NCBI RefSeq assembly: GCF_004118265.1
Contig: NZ_SDHW01000001.1
Span: forward strand, 620,001-684,000
Length of the DNA: 64,000 nucleotides
Origin: Lacibacter luteus
Lineage (GTDB): Bacteria > Bacteroidota > Bacteroidia > Chitinophagales > Chitinophagaceae
Reading direction: 5' to 3'
The number at the start of each line of letters is the position of its first letter. Positions within the stretch are counted from its first letter, which is position 1. Positions 27,115 through 37,537 of the stretch are shown piece by piece. Below the pieces are notes generated by a model, which saw only the letters and a list, made by a program, of their open reading frames with translations, was not told where the DNA came from and did not search any database. A program made the translations under genes and the position numbers.

Positions 27115-28002
27115 ATGATCGGTTACAATCCTAAAGAGTGGTTTACGTTTTTGTTTCATCTGCATAAGTCAGATACTATTCGTAAACTGTCGCCCCTCCT
27201 GCTCGGCATTGCTGCTTATTCTGGCATTATTGCTGTGCTGGAGGTAGAAGTATTTCGTCTTTCAGATAATAATCATCTTAAAAACATCCCTTTAATGCAT
27301 AGCCTTTTGGGCTTTGCCATTTCAATGCTGCTGGTATTTCGTACCAACACGGCGTACGACCGCTGGTGGGAAGGCCGCAAACTTTGGGGAGCACTTGTAA
27401 ACAATAGCCGGAATCTTTCAATTAAACTGGCGACAATACTCAAAGAAGATGATAAAGCCAACCGTACTTTTTTCAGCAGCAGTATTCCCTTTTATGCATA
27501 CAGCTTATTGAACCACCTGCAGCAGGAAAGCACAAAAACAGCTTTGTTTGATGAAGATGATCATGGTCATTTAATTGCAACCATCGACCAGGGAAAACAC
27601 ATTCCTAACCAGGTGGCAGCACAATTGTTTAAACGTGTGCATAGCTTACACAAGCAGGGAAAAATAACCGGCGAAGAATTGATTGTATTGAATGCCGAGC
27701 TGCAATCGTTCACCGATATCTGTGGTGCCTGTGAACGGATTAAAAATACACCCATCCCCTTTTCGTACAGTGTGTTTATTAAAAAATTCATCTTCTTCTA
27801 TGTAATGACCCTTCCTTTTGGTTTTGTATTCAGCATGGGTTATTATGTAATACCTGTAGTAACGTTTGTGTTTTATGTACTCGCCAGCCTGGAGTTGGTA
27901 GCCGAAGAAATTGAAGACCCTTTTGGTATTGATGCCAACGATCTGCCAATGGAGAAAATAGCCACGAATATTAAAAAGCATGTACAGGAGATCCTGCATT
28001 AA
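27115..28002 (+). CDS. Bestrophin family ion channel
   Basis: Inner-membrane channel of the bestrophin/UPF0187 family, 295 aa. The hallmark RTNTAYDRWWEGRKLWG runs from Arg76. Hydrophobic segments lie at about 27-45, 58-76, 225-245 and 245-265; the C-terminal tail EEIEDPFGIDANDLPMEKIA matches the conserved EDPFG acidic cluster. Bacterial homologues form pentameric cation- or anion-selective channels. Full length; no obvious regulation. Confidence 0.93.
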   Translation: MIGYNPKEWFTFLFHLHKSDTIRKLSPLLLGIAAYSGIIAVLEVEVFRLSDNNHLKNIPLMHSLLGFAISMLLVFRTNTAYDRWWEGRKLWGALVNNSRNLSIKLATILKEDDKANRTFFSSSIPFYAYSLLNHLQQESTKTALFDEDDHGHLIATIDQGKHIPNQVAAQLFKRVHSLHKQGKITGEELIVLNAELQSFTDICGACERIKNTPIPFSYSVFIKKFIFFYVMTLPFGFVFSMGYYVIPVVTFVFYVLASLELVAEEIEDPFGIDANDLPMEKIATNIKKHVQEILH

Positions 28003-28071
28003 GCAATTGTTTGCACGAATCGTTAACCGGCTGCACTATTTGAGTTTGTTTTGTTAATTATGGTATTGAAT

Positions 28072-28101
28072 TTGCCGTAACAGGCCGAATGGTTATTTTT
28101 A
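28072..28101 (+). promoter_or_regulatory. Candidate promoter of the TamB-like gene
   Basis: TTG at 28072-28074, a 19-base spacer and TATTTTTA at 28094-28101 (one mismatch to TAnnTTTG), 13 bases before the TTG start codon. Spacing fits the Bacteroidota -33/-7 pattern. Confidence 0.35.
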
Positions 28102-28114
28102 CAGCTCAGATACC

Positions 28115-31100
28115 TTGGCACGAAAAATCGCTAAAATACTATCCCGCATTGTACTTGTTTTATTGCTTCTGCTCATAGCGGGGTGGTTGCTCATTCAAAC
28201 AAGTCCCGTACAAAACTGGCTTACAAAAAAAGCAGCCAACTGGCTTGCCGGCGAATTAAAAACCGAAGTAAGTGTTAAGCATGTTAACCTTTCACTGTTT
28301 AACAAAGTATCGATTGAAGGCGTACTGGTTAAAGACCGCAATAAAGACACGCTTGCCAATATTGGTAAACTGAAGGCAAACATTACCGACTGGTTTTTCC
28401 TGAAAGAGAAGATTGAGTTGGAATATATCGGTCTTGAACAAACGAAATTATATGCCTACAGGAAAGACAGTGTATGGAACTATCAGTTTCTCATCGATTA
28501 CTTCTCTTCTCCAGGTACAGGTAAAAAGTCGAAGTCGCAAACCGATCTGCGTTTTAAGAAAGTTGAACTGAAAGACATCGAGCTTATTCAACGTGATGAC
28601 TGGCGTGGACAAACTATGTCGGGCAAACTTGGTTATCTCCTGGTAAACTTTAAAGAATTCGATCTCAACAAAAAAATAATCAATGCCGAATCGGTAGAAA
28701 TAGAATCGCCTTACTTCAGCATCAACAGTTATGCGGGACTACGCCCCAAACGCCAACGGAAACCTGACAGTGCCTATCATCTAAACGAAAATAGTCCTGT
28801 TCACTGGAATGAAGCCGGCTGGAAATTTTCTGCGGCTGATATACGTATTGCGAATGGAACGTTCAAAAACGATATTGCAACCGAACGTGCAGTCTTCGAT
28901 TATTTTGATGGTGCACATATTGCGTTTGAAAAAATAAACGGCCGTTTTAAAGATCTCAAATTCATTGGCGATTCGCTTACTGCAAACATTCAGCTTTCAA
29001 CAAAAGAACGCAGCGGGTTTCAAGTAAAACAATTGAAAGCCGATTTCCTGTTTCATCCGCAGGGTATGGAGTTCAGCAACCTGTTGGCAGAAACAAACAA
29101 AAGCCGGCTCAGTAATTTCTTTGCCATGCGTTATTCGCAGTTCGATCACGACATGAGCGAGTTTATTACACATGTGCGTATGGAAGGTGTGTTTAACAAC
29201 AGCGAACTGCATAGCGATGATATTGCCTTCTTTGCCCCTGTTTTAAAAGACTGGAATGATAAGATAAATATCAAAGGCCGGGTAAGAGGTACAGTTGATC
29301 ATTTAAAAGGAAACGACATTGTAATAACAACGCTCAAACAAACAGAGTTTGATGGCAGCTTTACCATGGATGGCTTACCCGATATTAACAGTACGTTTCT
29401 TGATCTGAAGTCGAATACACTCCGTACATCATATGCTGATGCAGCTGCAATTTATCCTCCTTTGCGCAACATCACCTACCCTGCTATTTCAAAAATCAGC
29501 TATCTCAACTTTACCGGATCGTACACCGGCTTCTTTAACGATTTTGTTACCTATGGCACCATTCACACCAACCTTGGCACATTGGTTACCGATATTAACC
29601 TGAAGCTGCCGAAAGGAACAGAAGCTATTTATTCGGGCAAAATAAAAACAGATGGTTTTGCATTAGGTACGTTTATTAAGGATACCTTGTTTGGCTCTAT
29701 TGCAATGAATGGCTCTGTAAAGGGAAAAGGCTTTAACCCGAAAACATTGTTTGCAGAAGTAGATGGTAATGTGCGTGCCATTTACCTGAACGGTTACACG
29801 TATAAGAACATTACAGCAAAAGGCATTTACGAAAAACAAAAATTCGATGGTGCTTTTGTTGTAAACGATAGTAACCTGCGTGTAAATCTTACCGGTTTGG
29901 TAAACTTCAGAAAAGATACTCCCGTTTACAAAGTAACCGGCGATGTGTACCACATCAATTTTAAACAGCTTGGTTTTACTAAAAACGATCTTCGTCTTAA
30001 ATCGTATGTTGATCTTGATTTTAAAGGTCGCAACATCGACGACTTTTTAGGTACAGCCGATTTACGCAATGCGGTTCTTACAAACGATACTACTCAACTC
30101 TCATTTGATTACCTTTCTTTATCATCGATAATTATTGATGGAAAAAAACGATTAACGGCAAGCAGTAATGAAGCTGATGTTAGCGTTGCAGGCGATTTTA
30201 ATATTCTTGATTTGCCCAACGCTACCCTTTCATTTTTGCATACCTATTTTCCAAGTTATATTGCTCAACCCAAAAAACAGGCAAAGAACCAGGATTTTAC
30301 ATTTGAAATAACTACAAGAAACATTGCATCCTACATCGACCTGCTGAATATTCCGGTTAAAGGTTTCGATAACAGTACGGTTAAAGGCCGCATCAGCACA
30401 AAAGAAAATACGTTTGAAGTACAAACCGATGTGCCTGCTTTCAAATACAACAATATTGCGTTCAACAGTTCGTCCATTGTTGCAAAAGGCGATTACAATC
30501 GCTTAAACCTGCAGGGCGGTATTAATGAAGTAGCTTTTAACGATAGCCTGAGTTTACCAAAAACAACTTTTTCCTTAGTTGCTGCTAACGATACCGGCTC
30601 AGTAAATATTCGTACAAGAGCAACCCAAACGTTAAAGGATGCCGATCTCAATGCAAAAATCAAAACATCGAGAGAAGGTGTTGAAATTGTATTTCAACCT
30701 TCAACCCTGGTTGTAAACGATAAGGTTTGGAATATTGAAGATAAAAGCGATCTGTTCATTGGTAAAAACTCAATTCATTCGGACCGTATACGTTTGAACT
30801 CAGGTAATGAATCGATACTTGTTTACACAAAGATTACCGATACAGGATCATATTCGGATGAAGATGTTATAGTGGAATTGAACAAAGTACAGATCGGCGA
30901 CTTTATGCCTTATGTACTCAAAGATCCACGGCTTGAAGGACAGGTAACCGGTCGTGTGGATATTCTTAATCCGCTTGGAAAGTTTATGATCGAAACAGAA
31001 CTCGATGCAGAGCGCTTTCGCTTTAACAATGATTCAATCGGCACCGTAAAACTTTCGGGTAATTACAACAGTCAATCGGGTGAGATCAATACAAAGATTA

Positions 31101-32806
31101 TTTCCGACAATCCGCTGTACGATTTCTTCAGCGAAGGAAAGATCAACATCAAAGACCCGAAGAACCCGCAGATAGACCAGGTAATTGATGCAAAGAATTT
31201 AAAGCTGAGCATTCTTGAAAAATACCTGTCAATTATTATGACGGATATGCGTGGTGTTGCCAATGGAAAAATTCTGGTTCAAGGCAATGCTGCTAAACCC
31301 GACCTGATCGGCAATGTAAAACTCAGCAACGCATCGTTTGTGTTAGACTATACGAAGGTTCGTTACAATATGAAAGAAGGTACCGAGATCGCCTTCCGTA
31401 AAGGCGAAATTGATTTCGGCAACATTGCTTTAACCGATACAACCAACCGTGCTGCAACTTTTTCCGGAAAACTCTATCATCAATTCTTCGACAGCATGAG
31501 TTTCCGTATGTCGTTTCGTGCAAACGATACCCGCAGAGGTTTGCTTGTGCTTAATACTACCAAGAAAGACAACAGTCTTTTTTATGGAAAAGTAATTGCA
31601 AACGCAAGCGGCACTGTTAATGGCGATGTTGACAATCTTGTGTTACGTTTCCAGGGCGAACCAACAGACAGCTCACATATCTACTTACCTACTTCCGATT
31701 CGAGAGTAACGGGCACAGCCGATTTCATTGTGTTCCGCAAGTATGGTAAAGAAATGAAAGTGGAATCGCAGATAAAGAAAACATCGAACATGTTGGTTGA
31801 TCTGGATATTACTGCCAACCCGCTTGCAAAAGTTGACTTGATCTTAGATGAAGTAACCAATGATATTATTCAGGGGCAAGGTTATGGCAACCTCAACATT
31901 CGCACCAGTACAATTGAGGGCACAACCATGGCTGGTCGCTACAATATTACCAATGGTAAGTACACCTTTAACTGGCAGAAAGTATTTAAAAAACAATTTT
32001 TTATTGATAACGGAAGTGTTGAATGGAATGGCGATCCGTATAATGCAAACATTAATATTGATGCGAAATATATAACTCCTAATATAGCATTACCTCAGGA
32101 TCTTGTACAGGGTTGCAGCTCAAACGAGCGAAGCCCTATAACATTGATCAGTAAATTAACTGGAACCCTTTCCAATCCAGTTATACAATTCAGGTTTGAG
32201 CTACCAAATGATCACCCTTGTAAATCAAATGCTGCGACCAGAGCGGGCTTCGAACGTTTATATGCAAATCCTAACGAATTGAACAACCAGGTTTTCTCGG
32301 TGTTATTGTTCAACCAGTTCCTTTCAACAAGCGCCAGCTCATCTAACTCTGCTGCGAACATTGGGACAAGTGTGTTGAGCAGTGCAGCAGGTACTATTTC
32401 AGAATTTATTGCACAACAGCTCGAATCGGGTTTGGGTATAGCGTTGAAAAATATTCCCGGCATTAATAAGCTCAATCTCGATCCGTATGTAACATTTAAT
32501 CCGCTGCTCGTTTCAGGTTTGCAGGCACAAGGTGTAGGCTTCAACGGCACAGGAAATTTTGGTGTAACCAAAACCATGTTAAACGGAAGATTGATCTTAA
32601 AAGCAGGCGGTTCCTTATTGGTAAATACAGGCCAGGCCACTACTACACAAACCAACCAGCTGACTCCTGACTTTACATTGGAGTGGTTACTTTCACCCGA
32701 TGGTAAACTGCGTATCATCGGCTTCTACCGAAGTGTATACGATGTGCAATGGCGTGCAGCTAACCGCACAGGTATCAGCTTCTCTTATGTTCGGGAATTT
32801 GAATAG
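28115..32806 (+). CDS. TamB-like translocation and assembly module protein
   Basis: Very large (1563 aa) AsmA/TamB-type protein anchored in the inner membrane by one N-terminal helix (LSRIVLVLLLLLIAGWLL) and spanning the periplasm as a long beta-groove, moving lipids or assisting outer-membrane protein insertion. The beginning TSPVQNWLTKKAANWLAGEL matches the Bacteroidota TamB start; the middle is repetitive beta structure; the last about 400 residues are the TamB (DUF490) domain with NGKYTFNW and FNQFLSTS. The start is TTG: no in-frame ATG exists before the anchor helix. No BamA/TamA-type barrel gene is adjacent. It converges with ribBA. Confidence 0.9.
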   Translation: MARKIAKILSRIVLVLLLLLIAGWLLIQTSPVQNWLTKKAANWLAGELKTEVSVKHVNLSLFNKVSIEGVLVKDRNKDTLANIGKLKANITDWFFLKEKIELEYIGLEQTKLYAYRKDSVWNYQFLIDYFSSPGTGKKSKSQTDLRFKKVELKDIELIQRDDWRGQTMSGKLGYLLVNFKEFDLNKKIINAESVEIESPYFSINSYAGLRPKRQRKPDSAYHLNENSPVHWNEAGWKFSAADIRIANGTFKNDIATERAVFDYFDGAHIAFEKINGRFKDLKFIGDSLTANIQLSTKERSGFQVKQLKADFLFHPQGMEFSNLLAETNKSRLSNFFAMRYSQFDHDMSEFITHVRMEGVFNNSELHSDDIAFFAPVLKDWNDKINIKGRVRGTVDHLKGNDIVITTLKQTEFDGSFTMDGLPDINSTFLDLKSNTLRTSYADAAAIYPPLRNITYPAISKISYLNFTGSYTGFFNDFVTYGTIHTNLGTLVTDINLKLPKGTEAIYSGKIKTDGFALGTFIKDTLFGSIAMNGSVKGKGFNPKTLFAEVDGNVRAIYLNGYTYKNITAKGIYEKQKFDGAFVVNDSNLRVNLTGLVNFRKDTPVYKVTGDVYHINFKQLGFTKNDLRLKSYVDLDFKGRNIDDFLGTADLRNAVLTNDTTQLSFDYLSLSSIIIDGKKRLTASSNEADVSVAGDFNILDLPNATLSFLHTYFPSYIAQPKKQAKNQDFTFEITTRNIASYIDLLNIPVKGFDNSTVKGRISTKENTFEVQTDVPAFKYNNIAFNSSSIVAKGDYNRLNLQGGINEVAFNDSLSLPKTTFSLVAANDTGSVNIRTRATQTLKDADLNAKIKTSREGVEIVFQPSTLVVNDKVWNIEDKSDLFIGKNSIHSDRIRLNSGNESILVYTKITDTGSYSDEDVIVELNKVQIGDFMPYVLKDPRLEGQVTGRVDILNPLGKFMIETELDAERFRFNNDSIGTVKLSGNYNSQSGEINTKIISDNPLYDFFSEGKINIKDPKNPQIDQVIDAKNLKLSILEKYLSIIMTDMRGVANGKILVQGNAAKPDLIGNVKLSNASFVLDYTKVRYNMKEGTEIAFRKGEIDFGNIALTDTTNRAATFSGKLYHQFFDSMSFRMSFRANDTRRGLLVLNTTKKDNSLFYGKVIANASGTVNGDVDNLVLRFQGEPTDSSHIYLPTSDSRVTGTADFIVFRKYGKEMKVESQIKKTSNMLVDLDITANPLAKVDLILDEVTNDIIQGQGYGNLNIRTSTIEGTTMAGRYNITNGKYTFNWQKVFKKQFFIDNGSVEWNGDPYNANINIDAKYITPNIALPQDLVQGCSSNERSPITLISKLTGTLSNPVIQFRFELPNDHPCKSNAATRAGFERLYANPNELNNQVFSVLLFNQFLSTSASSSNSAANIGTSVLSSAAGTISEFIAQQLESGLGIALKNIPGINKLNLDPYVTFNPLLVSGLQAQGVGFNGTGNFGVTKTMLNGRLILKAGGSLLVNTGQATTTQTNQLTPDFTLEWLLSPDGKLRIIGFYRSVYDVQWRAANRTGISFSYVREFE

Positions 32807-32841
32807 AAAAAAAGCTGCTTGAGTTTTAAGTCAAACAGCTT
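32807..32841 (-). terminator. Intrinsic terminator of ribBA
   Basis: On the reverse strand AAGCTGTTTGA pairs with TCAAGCAGCTT (one mismatch, loop of 8), followed by seven T (complement of 32807-32813). It starts 8 bases after the ribBA stop codon. Confidence 0.75.
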
Positions 32842-32848
32842 GCACACT

Positions 32849-34048
32849 TTATTTCAGAATTTCGTGACCGAGTTTATCTCTTTTTGTTTCGAGATATTTT
32901 TGATTGTGCATGTTGGGAGCGATCTGTATGGGAACAGTATCAACGATCTTCAACCCATAACCCAATAAACCTGCACGCTTTTTAGGATTGTTGCTGATGA
33001 GTTTTATGTTGCAAACATTTAATGTACGCAGAATTTGTGCACCTACACCATAATCTCTTGCATCCATTGGTAAACCAAGATGAAGATTGGCTTCAACCGT
33101 ATCCATCCCTTCTTCCTGCAGCTTATAAGCTTTTAGTTTATTGAACAAACCGATACCTCTTCCTTCCTGGTTCATATATAATACCACACCCTTTCCTTCC
33201 TTCTCAACCATTTGCATGGCGCCATGTAATTGTTCGCCACAATCGCAACGCAGCGATCCTAAAATATCGCCGGTAAAACAAGATGAGTGCACACGCACCA
33301 ACACCGGTTCATCATGTTCCCACTGGCCTTTTATTAATGCAAGATGTTCCTGTCCGGTTTCTTTTTCTTTAAAAGCAGCTAGTTGAAACTGTCCGTATGC
33401 TGTAGGCATTTCTACCCGTACAATTTCTTCAATAAGTGAATCTGTTTTTAAACGGTACTCAATGAGGTCTTTGATGGAGATGATCTTTACATCGAGCTTT
33501 TGTGCCAGCACTTCCAATTGCGGCAAACGAGCCATGGTGCCATCTTCATTCATAATTTCTACCAGCACGCCGGCGGGTTCAAGACCTGCAAGTCTTGGCA
33601 AATCGATAGCCGCTTCGGTATGGCCTGTACGACGGAGTACACCGCCGGGCTTTGCACGCAAAGGAAAAATATGTCCCGGACGGGCAAGATCTTCTGGCTT
33701 GGTATCGGGATTAATGAGCGCAAGAATTGTTTTTGAACGATCCTGTGCCGAAATGCCTGTTGAAGTTCCCTGACCAATCAGATCAACAGAAATGGTAAAA
33801 GCAGTTTCGTGTAAAGATGTGTTGGAAGAAACCATTGGTTCAAGGTTCAGCTCTTTACAACGGTCATCGGTAAGCGCTGCACAAATAAGCCCACGTCCCT
33901 CTTTTGCCATAAAATTGACAATTTCGGGAGTAGCGTGCCTGGCCGCAACAATAAAATCGCCTTCATTTTCACGGTCTTCATCATCTACCACAATAACTAT
34001 TTTACCTTGCTTAATATCCTCAATAGCACTTTCAATAGAATCCAGCAT
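32849..34048 (-). CDS. ribBA: Bifunctional 3,4-dihydroxy-2-butanone 4-phosphate synthase/GTP cyclohydrolase II
   Basis: Catalyses both entry reactions of riboflavin synthesis: ribulose 5-phosphate to dihydroxybutanone phosphate, and GTP to the pyrimidine intermediate. The N-terminal RibB domain shows [12 protein letters not shown] (about 21-32) and [10 protein letters not shown] (about 140-149). The C-terminal RibA domain has zinc ligands Cys257, Cys268 and Cys270 ([17 protein letters not shown]) and [10 protein letters not shown] chose the ATG at 34048, which gives the usual [16 protein letters not shown] start; a TTG at 34069 would add 7 residues but falls on the likely -7 box. Monocistronic; other rib genes are not nearby. 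Confidence 0.95.
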   Translation of the reverse strand: MLDSIESAIEDIKQGKIVIVVDDEDRENEGDFIVAARHATPEIVNFMAKEGRGLICAALTDDRCKELNLEPMVSSNTSLHETAFTISVDLIGQGTSTGISAQDRSKTILALINPDTKPEDLARPGHIFPLRAKPGGVLRRTGHTEAAIDLPRLAGLEPAGVLVEIMNEDGTMARLPQLEVLAQKLDVKIISIKDLIEYRLKTDSLIEEIVRVEMPTAYGQFQLAAFKEKETGQEHLALIKGQWEHDEPVLVRVHSSCFTGDILGSLRCDCGEQLHGAMQMVEKEGKGVVLYMNQEGRGIGLFNKLKAYKLQEEGMDTVEANLHLGLPMDARDYGVGAQILRTLNVCNIKLISNNPKKRAGLLGYGLKIVDTVPIQIAPNMHNQKYLETKRDKLGHEILK

Positions 34049-34066
34049 GCGTTTCCTTTTAGGCCG

Positions 34067-34074
34067 CAAAGTTA
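34067..34074 (-). promoter_or_regulatory. Candidate -7 promoter element for ribBA
   Basis: Reverse strand TAACTTTG matches TAnnTTTG exactly and lies 18 bases before the preferred ATG at 34048. It overlaps the alternative TTG start at 34069, supporting the shorter protein. No FMN-riboswitch-like fold was recognised. Confidence 0.4.
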
Positions 34075-34241
34075 GTTGAAAACAAGGCCGGAAAACGCAA
34101 GAAAAATGAGTTGTTTAAAAACGCCCGCTTGCACTTGCAGCAATTGCTTAAAAACCCTTGTCATTCTTTACGAATTGTTAATATTTCTTTATTTCTCTAA
34201 CACAAGTTTGTTGTTTATTTGCACACGTAAAACTATAAAGT

Positions 34242-37200
34242 ATGCTAAAAATCAAAAAACTGCTTTTGGGAGTCATTTCCCTGTTTCTTGCTTTTGCAGC
34301 CTATTCGCAGGTTACCACGGCTAATATTGCGGGTGTGGTAAAAGACGAGAGCGGAAATGTGCTTGAAGGCGCAACTGTTAAAGTAACGAATACCCAAAAC
34401 GGCTCAGTTAAGTTGTCTAAAACAGACAAAAACGGTCGTTTCTCAATCCCCAACCTCGATGCAGGTGGTCCGTACGTTGTTTCTGTAACTTTCGTAGGAT
34501 TTACGATTGCCGACAAAACAGATGTAATTCTGCAACTCGGTACAACTGAAACACTCGATTTTACTGCACGCTCATCGGGCAGCACACTGGAAACAATTGT
34601 GGTAACAGGCAGCAGATCTTCCCGTACCATCAAAACCGGTACAGGTGCAAACTTCAGCCAGCGTACAATTAATAGTTTACCGAACATTAACCGTAACATT
34701 TCAAACGTTGCTACTTTAACTCCACAAGCTGGTGGTGGTAACTCGTTTGGCGGTCGTGATGGTCGTTATAACAATATTCAGATTGATGGAGCCAGCTTCA
34801 ATAACAACTTTGGTTTGTCGAGCAGCCCTTTGCCAGGTGGTACTATTCAGCCGATTTCTATCGATGCTATCGATGAAATTTCGGTAAACGTAAGTCCGTT
34901 TGATGTGCGCCAGGCAAACTTTACAGGTGCAGGCATTAACGCTACAACTAAAAAAGGTACCAATACATTTAAAGGAAGCATTTACGGCTTCTATCGTGAT
35001 CAGGAGTTTTTGGGAAGAACAGCTGTAGGTCAAAAAATTCCAACTGTAACACAGTCACGTTCTAAAACAATGGGCGCACAAATCGGTGGCCCGATCATCA
35101 AAAACAAATTGTTCTTCTTTGTAAACGTAGAGCAGGTGGAAGTAAGTGTACCGGGTGTTGTTTGGAAAGCAAGCAGACCAGGTGTTACTCCAGATGCAAA
35201 TACTACACGTGTTCGTGCAACTGCACTCGACTCTGTAAGTGCTTATTTGAAATCGAAATATGGTTACGAAACAGGTCCTTCCGAAAACCTTGGCAACTTC
35301 GAAACCAAGAACCAGAAAATCCTCGGCCGTTTAGACTGGATCATTAATACAAAACATACAGCTTCTTTCCGTTACAACTTCTCTAAAACAGACGACGACC
35401 AGTTGCTTAACGGTAACAGTGCGCCTAACCCACGCAGCTCTACCAACAGATGGAGTGTAAACAGTATGAGTTTTGAAAATTCAAACTACGCAAACACGAA
35501 TAAGCTTGAATCGTATGCATTGGAAGTAAAGAGCAACTTTAACGATAAACTTTCGAACCAGTTTATTGCTACTTACACAAAAGCAAACGATCCTAAAAGA
35601 AGCTCTAATTCAACTCCTTTCCCTTTCATTGATATATGGGAAGGTGGTTTCAACTACATCAGTGCAGGTTACGAACTCTTTTCATGGAACAATGATGTTG
35701 TAAACAACACATTAACCTTTAACAACAACGTTACCTACACTACCGGCAAACACACTTTTACAGGTGGTGCTGCTTACGAAAAAATTTATGTACAGAACTA
35801 TTTCATGCGTTATGGTACCAGCTACTACAGATATAATTCTTTAGCTGATTTCTTCAATAACGCAACTCCAAGTTCTTTTGCTATTACATTCCCTGTTGAA
35901 GGAAGAACTCCTTATGTTGAGTTAGACTTTGGCCAGGCAAGCTTGTATGCACAGGATGAAATTAAGTTCAGCGATAAATTTAAATTAACTGTTGGTTTAC
36001 GTGCAGATCGTCCTTTATTCCAGAACGATCTTATTGCAAACAGTTCAATCAAAGCATTAACTTTCTACAATCTTAACAACCAACCTTTCAACATTGATGT
36101 AAGCAGCTGGTCGAAAGAACGCACTTACTTTAGCCCACGTGTTGGTTTTAACTGGGATATTCAAGGCGACAAAAGTTTAATCATCCGTGGTGGTACAGGT
36201 GTCTTTACCGGCCGTTTCCCGTTTGTATGGTTTACCAACCAGCCAAGCAACAGCGGTACTTCTGTAGTTCCTTACGAAGTTTCAGGTGCAGCATTAAGCA
36301 ACTACCTGTTTAACCCCAACCCTCTGCATTATGTTAGCAGCTTCCCAAGCAGCGCTGGTACACCACCGTTACCAAGCAGCTTAGCAGCGGTTGACAAAGA
36401 TTTTAAAATGCCACAGGTGTTCAGAACAAGTCTTGCTGCCGATAAAAAATTAGGCAACGACTGGACATTAACTGTTGAAGCTATTTTCAATAAAGACATC
36501 AATGCATTGTTGCAGTATAACGCCAACCAACGCCAGGCAGTAGGTACCACATTTGGTCCAGGCAGCCGTCCGTTATTTGGCAACACAACTGCTACAAGAA
36601 GATATAACACAGGTATCTCTGAAGCGATCATCCTTTCTAACACAAGCCGTGGTGCAGCTGGTATCTTTACTGTACAGTTAGCAAAACGCTTTAACAAGAA
36701 CTGGGATTTCTCAGTTGCTTACACAGGAACAGTTGCTTTAGATGTTACGGGTAACCCGGGCTCACAGGCTGCAAGTTCCTGGAGTAACGTACAAAGCTTA
36801 AGAGGCAACAACAGTCTTGATCTTTCTTACAGCGATTACGCTACACCAAACCGTATTATTGCTTATGCATCGTACAAAGCAAACTGGAACAAGTTCTTAA
36901 ATACAACATTTACATTGGTGTACTTAGGTTACGAACAAGGTCGTTTCAGCTATGTATATTCAAACGACTTCAACCAGGACGGTTTATCGAACGATTTGAT
37001 CTATATTCCTAAAGATGCATCTGAAATTACATTTGCAACAAATGGTGCTTTCAGTCCGCAACAACAAAGCGATGCATTCTTTGCTTACATCAACCAGGAT
37101 AAATACCTGAAAAAACACAAAGGTCAATTTGCTGACAGAAATGGCGCTAAAATGCCTTGGTTCAGCAACCTCGATTTCCGTGTATTACAGGATATCTTAC

Positions 37201-37469
37201 CAATCAGCAAACACAAGAATTATGGTGTACAGTTAAGCTGGGAAATTGAAAACTTCACTAACCTGCTTAACAACGATTGGGGTGTAAGTAAACGTACAAA
37301 CTACAACAACGGTGCAATCTTAGCTGTTGCTACTGCTCCTACAACAACTACAGCAGCAACTTACAGAATGAACCTTGTTAACGGTGCATTACCGGGCAAA
37401 ACATATAGCAGCAATATTACTGTTGCTAATACCTGGAGAATGAACTTTGGTGTACGTTTGTTATTCTGA
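34242..37469 (+). CDS. Oar-like TonB-dependent outer membrane receptor
   Basis: 1075 aa receptor. Signal peptide ending FAAYSQ, an N-terminal carboxypeptidase-regulatory-like domain (TANIAGVVKDESGNVLEGAT), then a plug with SLPNINRNISNVATLTPQ and GRDGRYNNIQIDGASFNNNF, which mark the Oar-like group, and a large barrel ending MNFGVRLLF. Oar-type proteins are TonB-linked barrels; some are linked to protein or matrix export and adhesion, others take up nutrients, so no ligand can be named. It has no SusD partner and is followed by a strong terminator, so it is monocistronic. The codon use looks highly optimised and repetitive, consistent with an abundant protein. Confidence 0.92.
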   Translation: MLKIKKLLLGVISLFLAFAAYSQVTTANIAGVVKDESGNVLEGATVKVTNTQNGSVKLSKTDKNGRFSIPNLDAGGPYVVSVTFVGFTIADKTDVILQLGTTETLDFTARSSGSTLETIVVTGSRSSRTIKTGTGANFSQRTINSLPNINRNISNVATLTPQAGGGNSFGGRDGRYNNIQIDGASFNNNFGLSSSPLPGGTIQPISIDAIDEISVNVSPFDVRQANFTGAGINATTKKGTNTFKGSIYGFYRDQEFLGRTAVGQKIPTVTQSRSKTMGAQIGGPIIKNKLFFFVNVEQVEVSVPGVVWKASRPGVTPDANTTRVRATALDSVSAYLKSKYGYETGPSENLGNFETKNQKILGRLDWIINTKHTASFRYNFSKTDDDQLLNGNSAPNPRSSTNRWSVNSMSFENSNYANTNKLESYALEVKSNFNDKLSNQFIATYTKANDPKRSSNSTPFPFIDIWEGGFNYISAGYELFSWNNDVVNNTLTFNNNVTYTTGKHTFTGGAAYEKIYVQNYFMRYGTSYYRYNSLADFFNNATPSSFAITFPVEGRTPYVELDFGQASLYAQDEIKFSDKFKLTVGLRADRPLFQNDLIANSSIKALTFYNLNNQPFNIDVSSWSKERTYFSPRVGFNWDIQGDKSLIIRGGTGVFTGRFPFVWFTNQPSNSGTSVVPYEVSGAALSNYLFNPNPLHYVSSFPSSAGTPPLPSSLAAVDKDFKMPQVFRTSLAADKKLGNDWTLTVEAIFNKDINALLQYNANQRQAVGTTFGPGSRPLFGNTTATRRYNTGISEAIILSNTSRGAAGIFTVQLAKRFNKNWDFSVAYTGTVALDVTGNPGSQAASSWSNVQSLRGNNSLDLSYSDYATPNRIIAYASYKANWNKFLNTTFTLVYLGYEQGRFSYVYSNDFNQDGLSNDLIYIPKDASEITFATNGAFSPQQQSDAFFAYINQDKYLKKHKGQFADRNGAKMPWFSNLDFRVLQDILPISKHKNYGVQLSWEIENFTNLLNNDWGVSKRTNYNNGAILAVATAPTTTTAATYRMNLVNGALPGKTYSSNITVANTWRMNFGVRLLF

Positions 37470-37489
37470 TAACAGCAAATCACTATAAA

Positions 37490-37523
37490 AGAAAAAGGTT
37501 GTCTTTGCAGACAACCTTTTTCT
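37490..37523. terminator. Bidirectional intrinsic terminator
   Basis: AGAAAAAGGTTGTCT (37490-37504) and AGACAACCTTTTTCT (37509-37523) form a perfect 15-bp stem with a TTGC loop and A/T-rich flanks. It lies between the convergent TonB receptor and esterase genes and can serve both. Confidence 0.88.
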
Positions 37524-37537
37524 TTTCAATCAATTTT

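Noticed and set aside
34180-34241. Possible promoter of the Oar-like receptor (TTTATTTGC)
   Set aside because: It does not match TAnnTTTG at the required positions and no properly spaced TTG was convincing.
32849-34241. FMN riboswitch upstream of ribBA
   Set aside because: Only about 20 bases lie between the -7 box and the start codon, too short for the aptamer.
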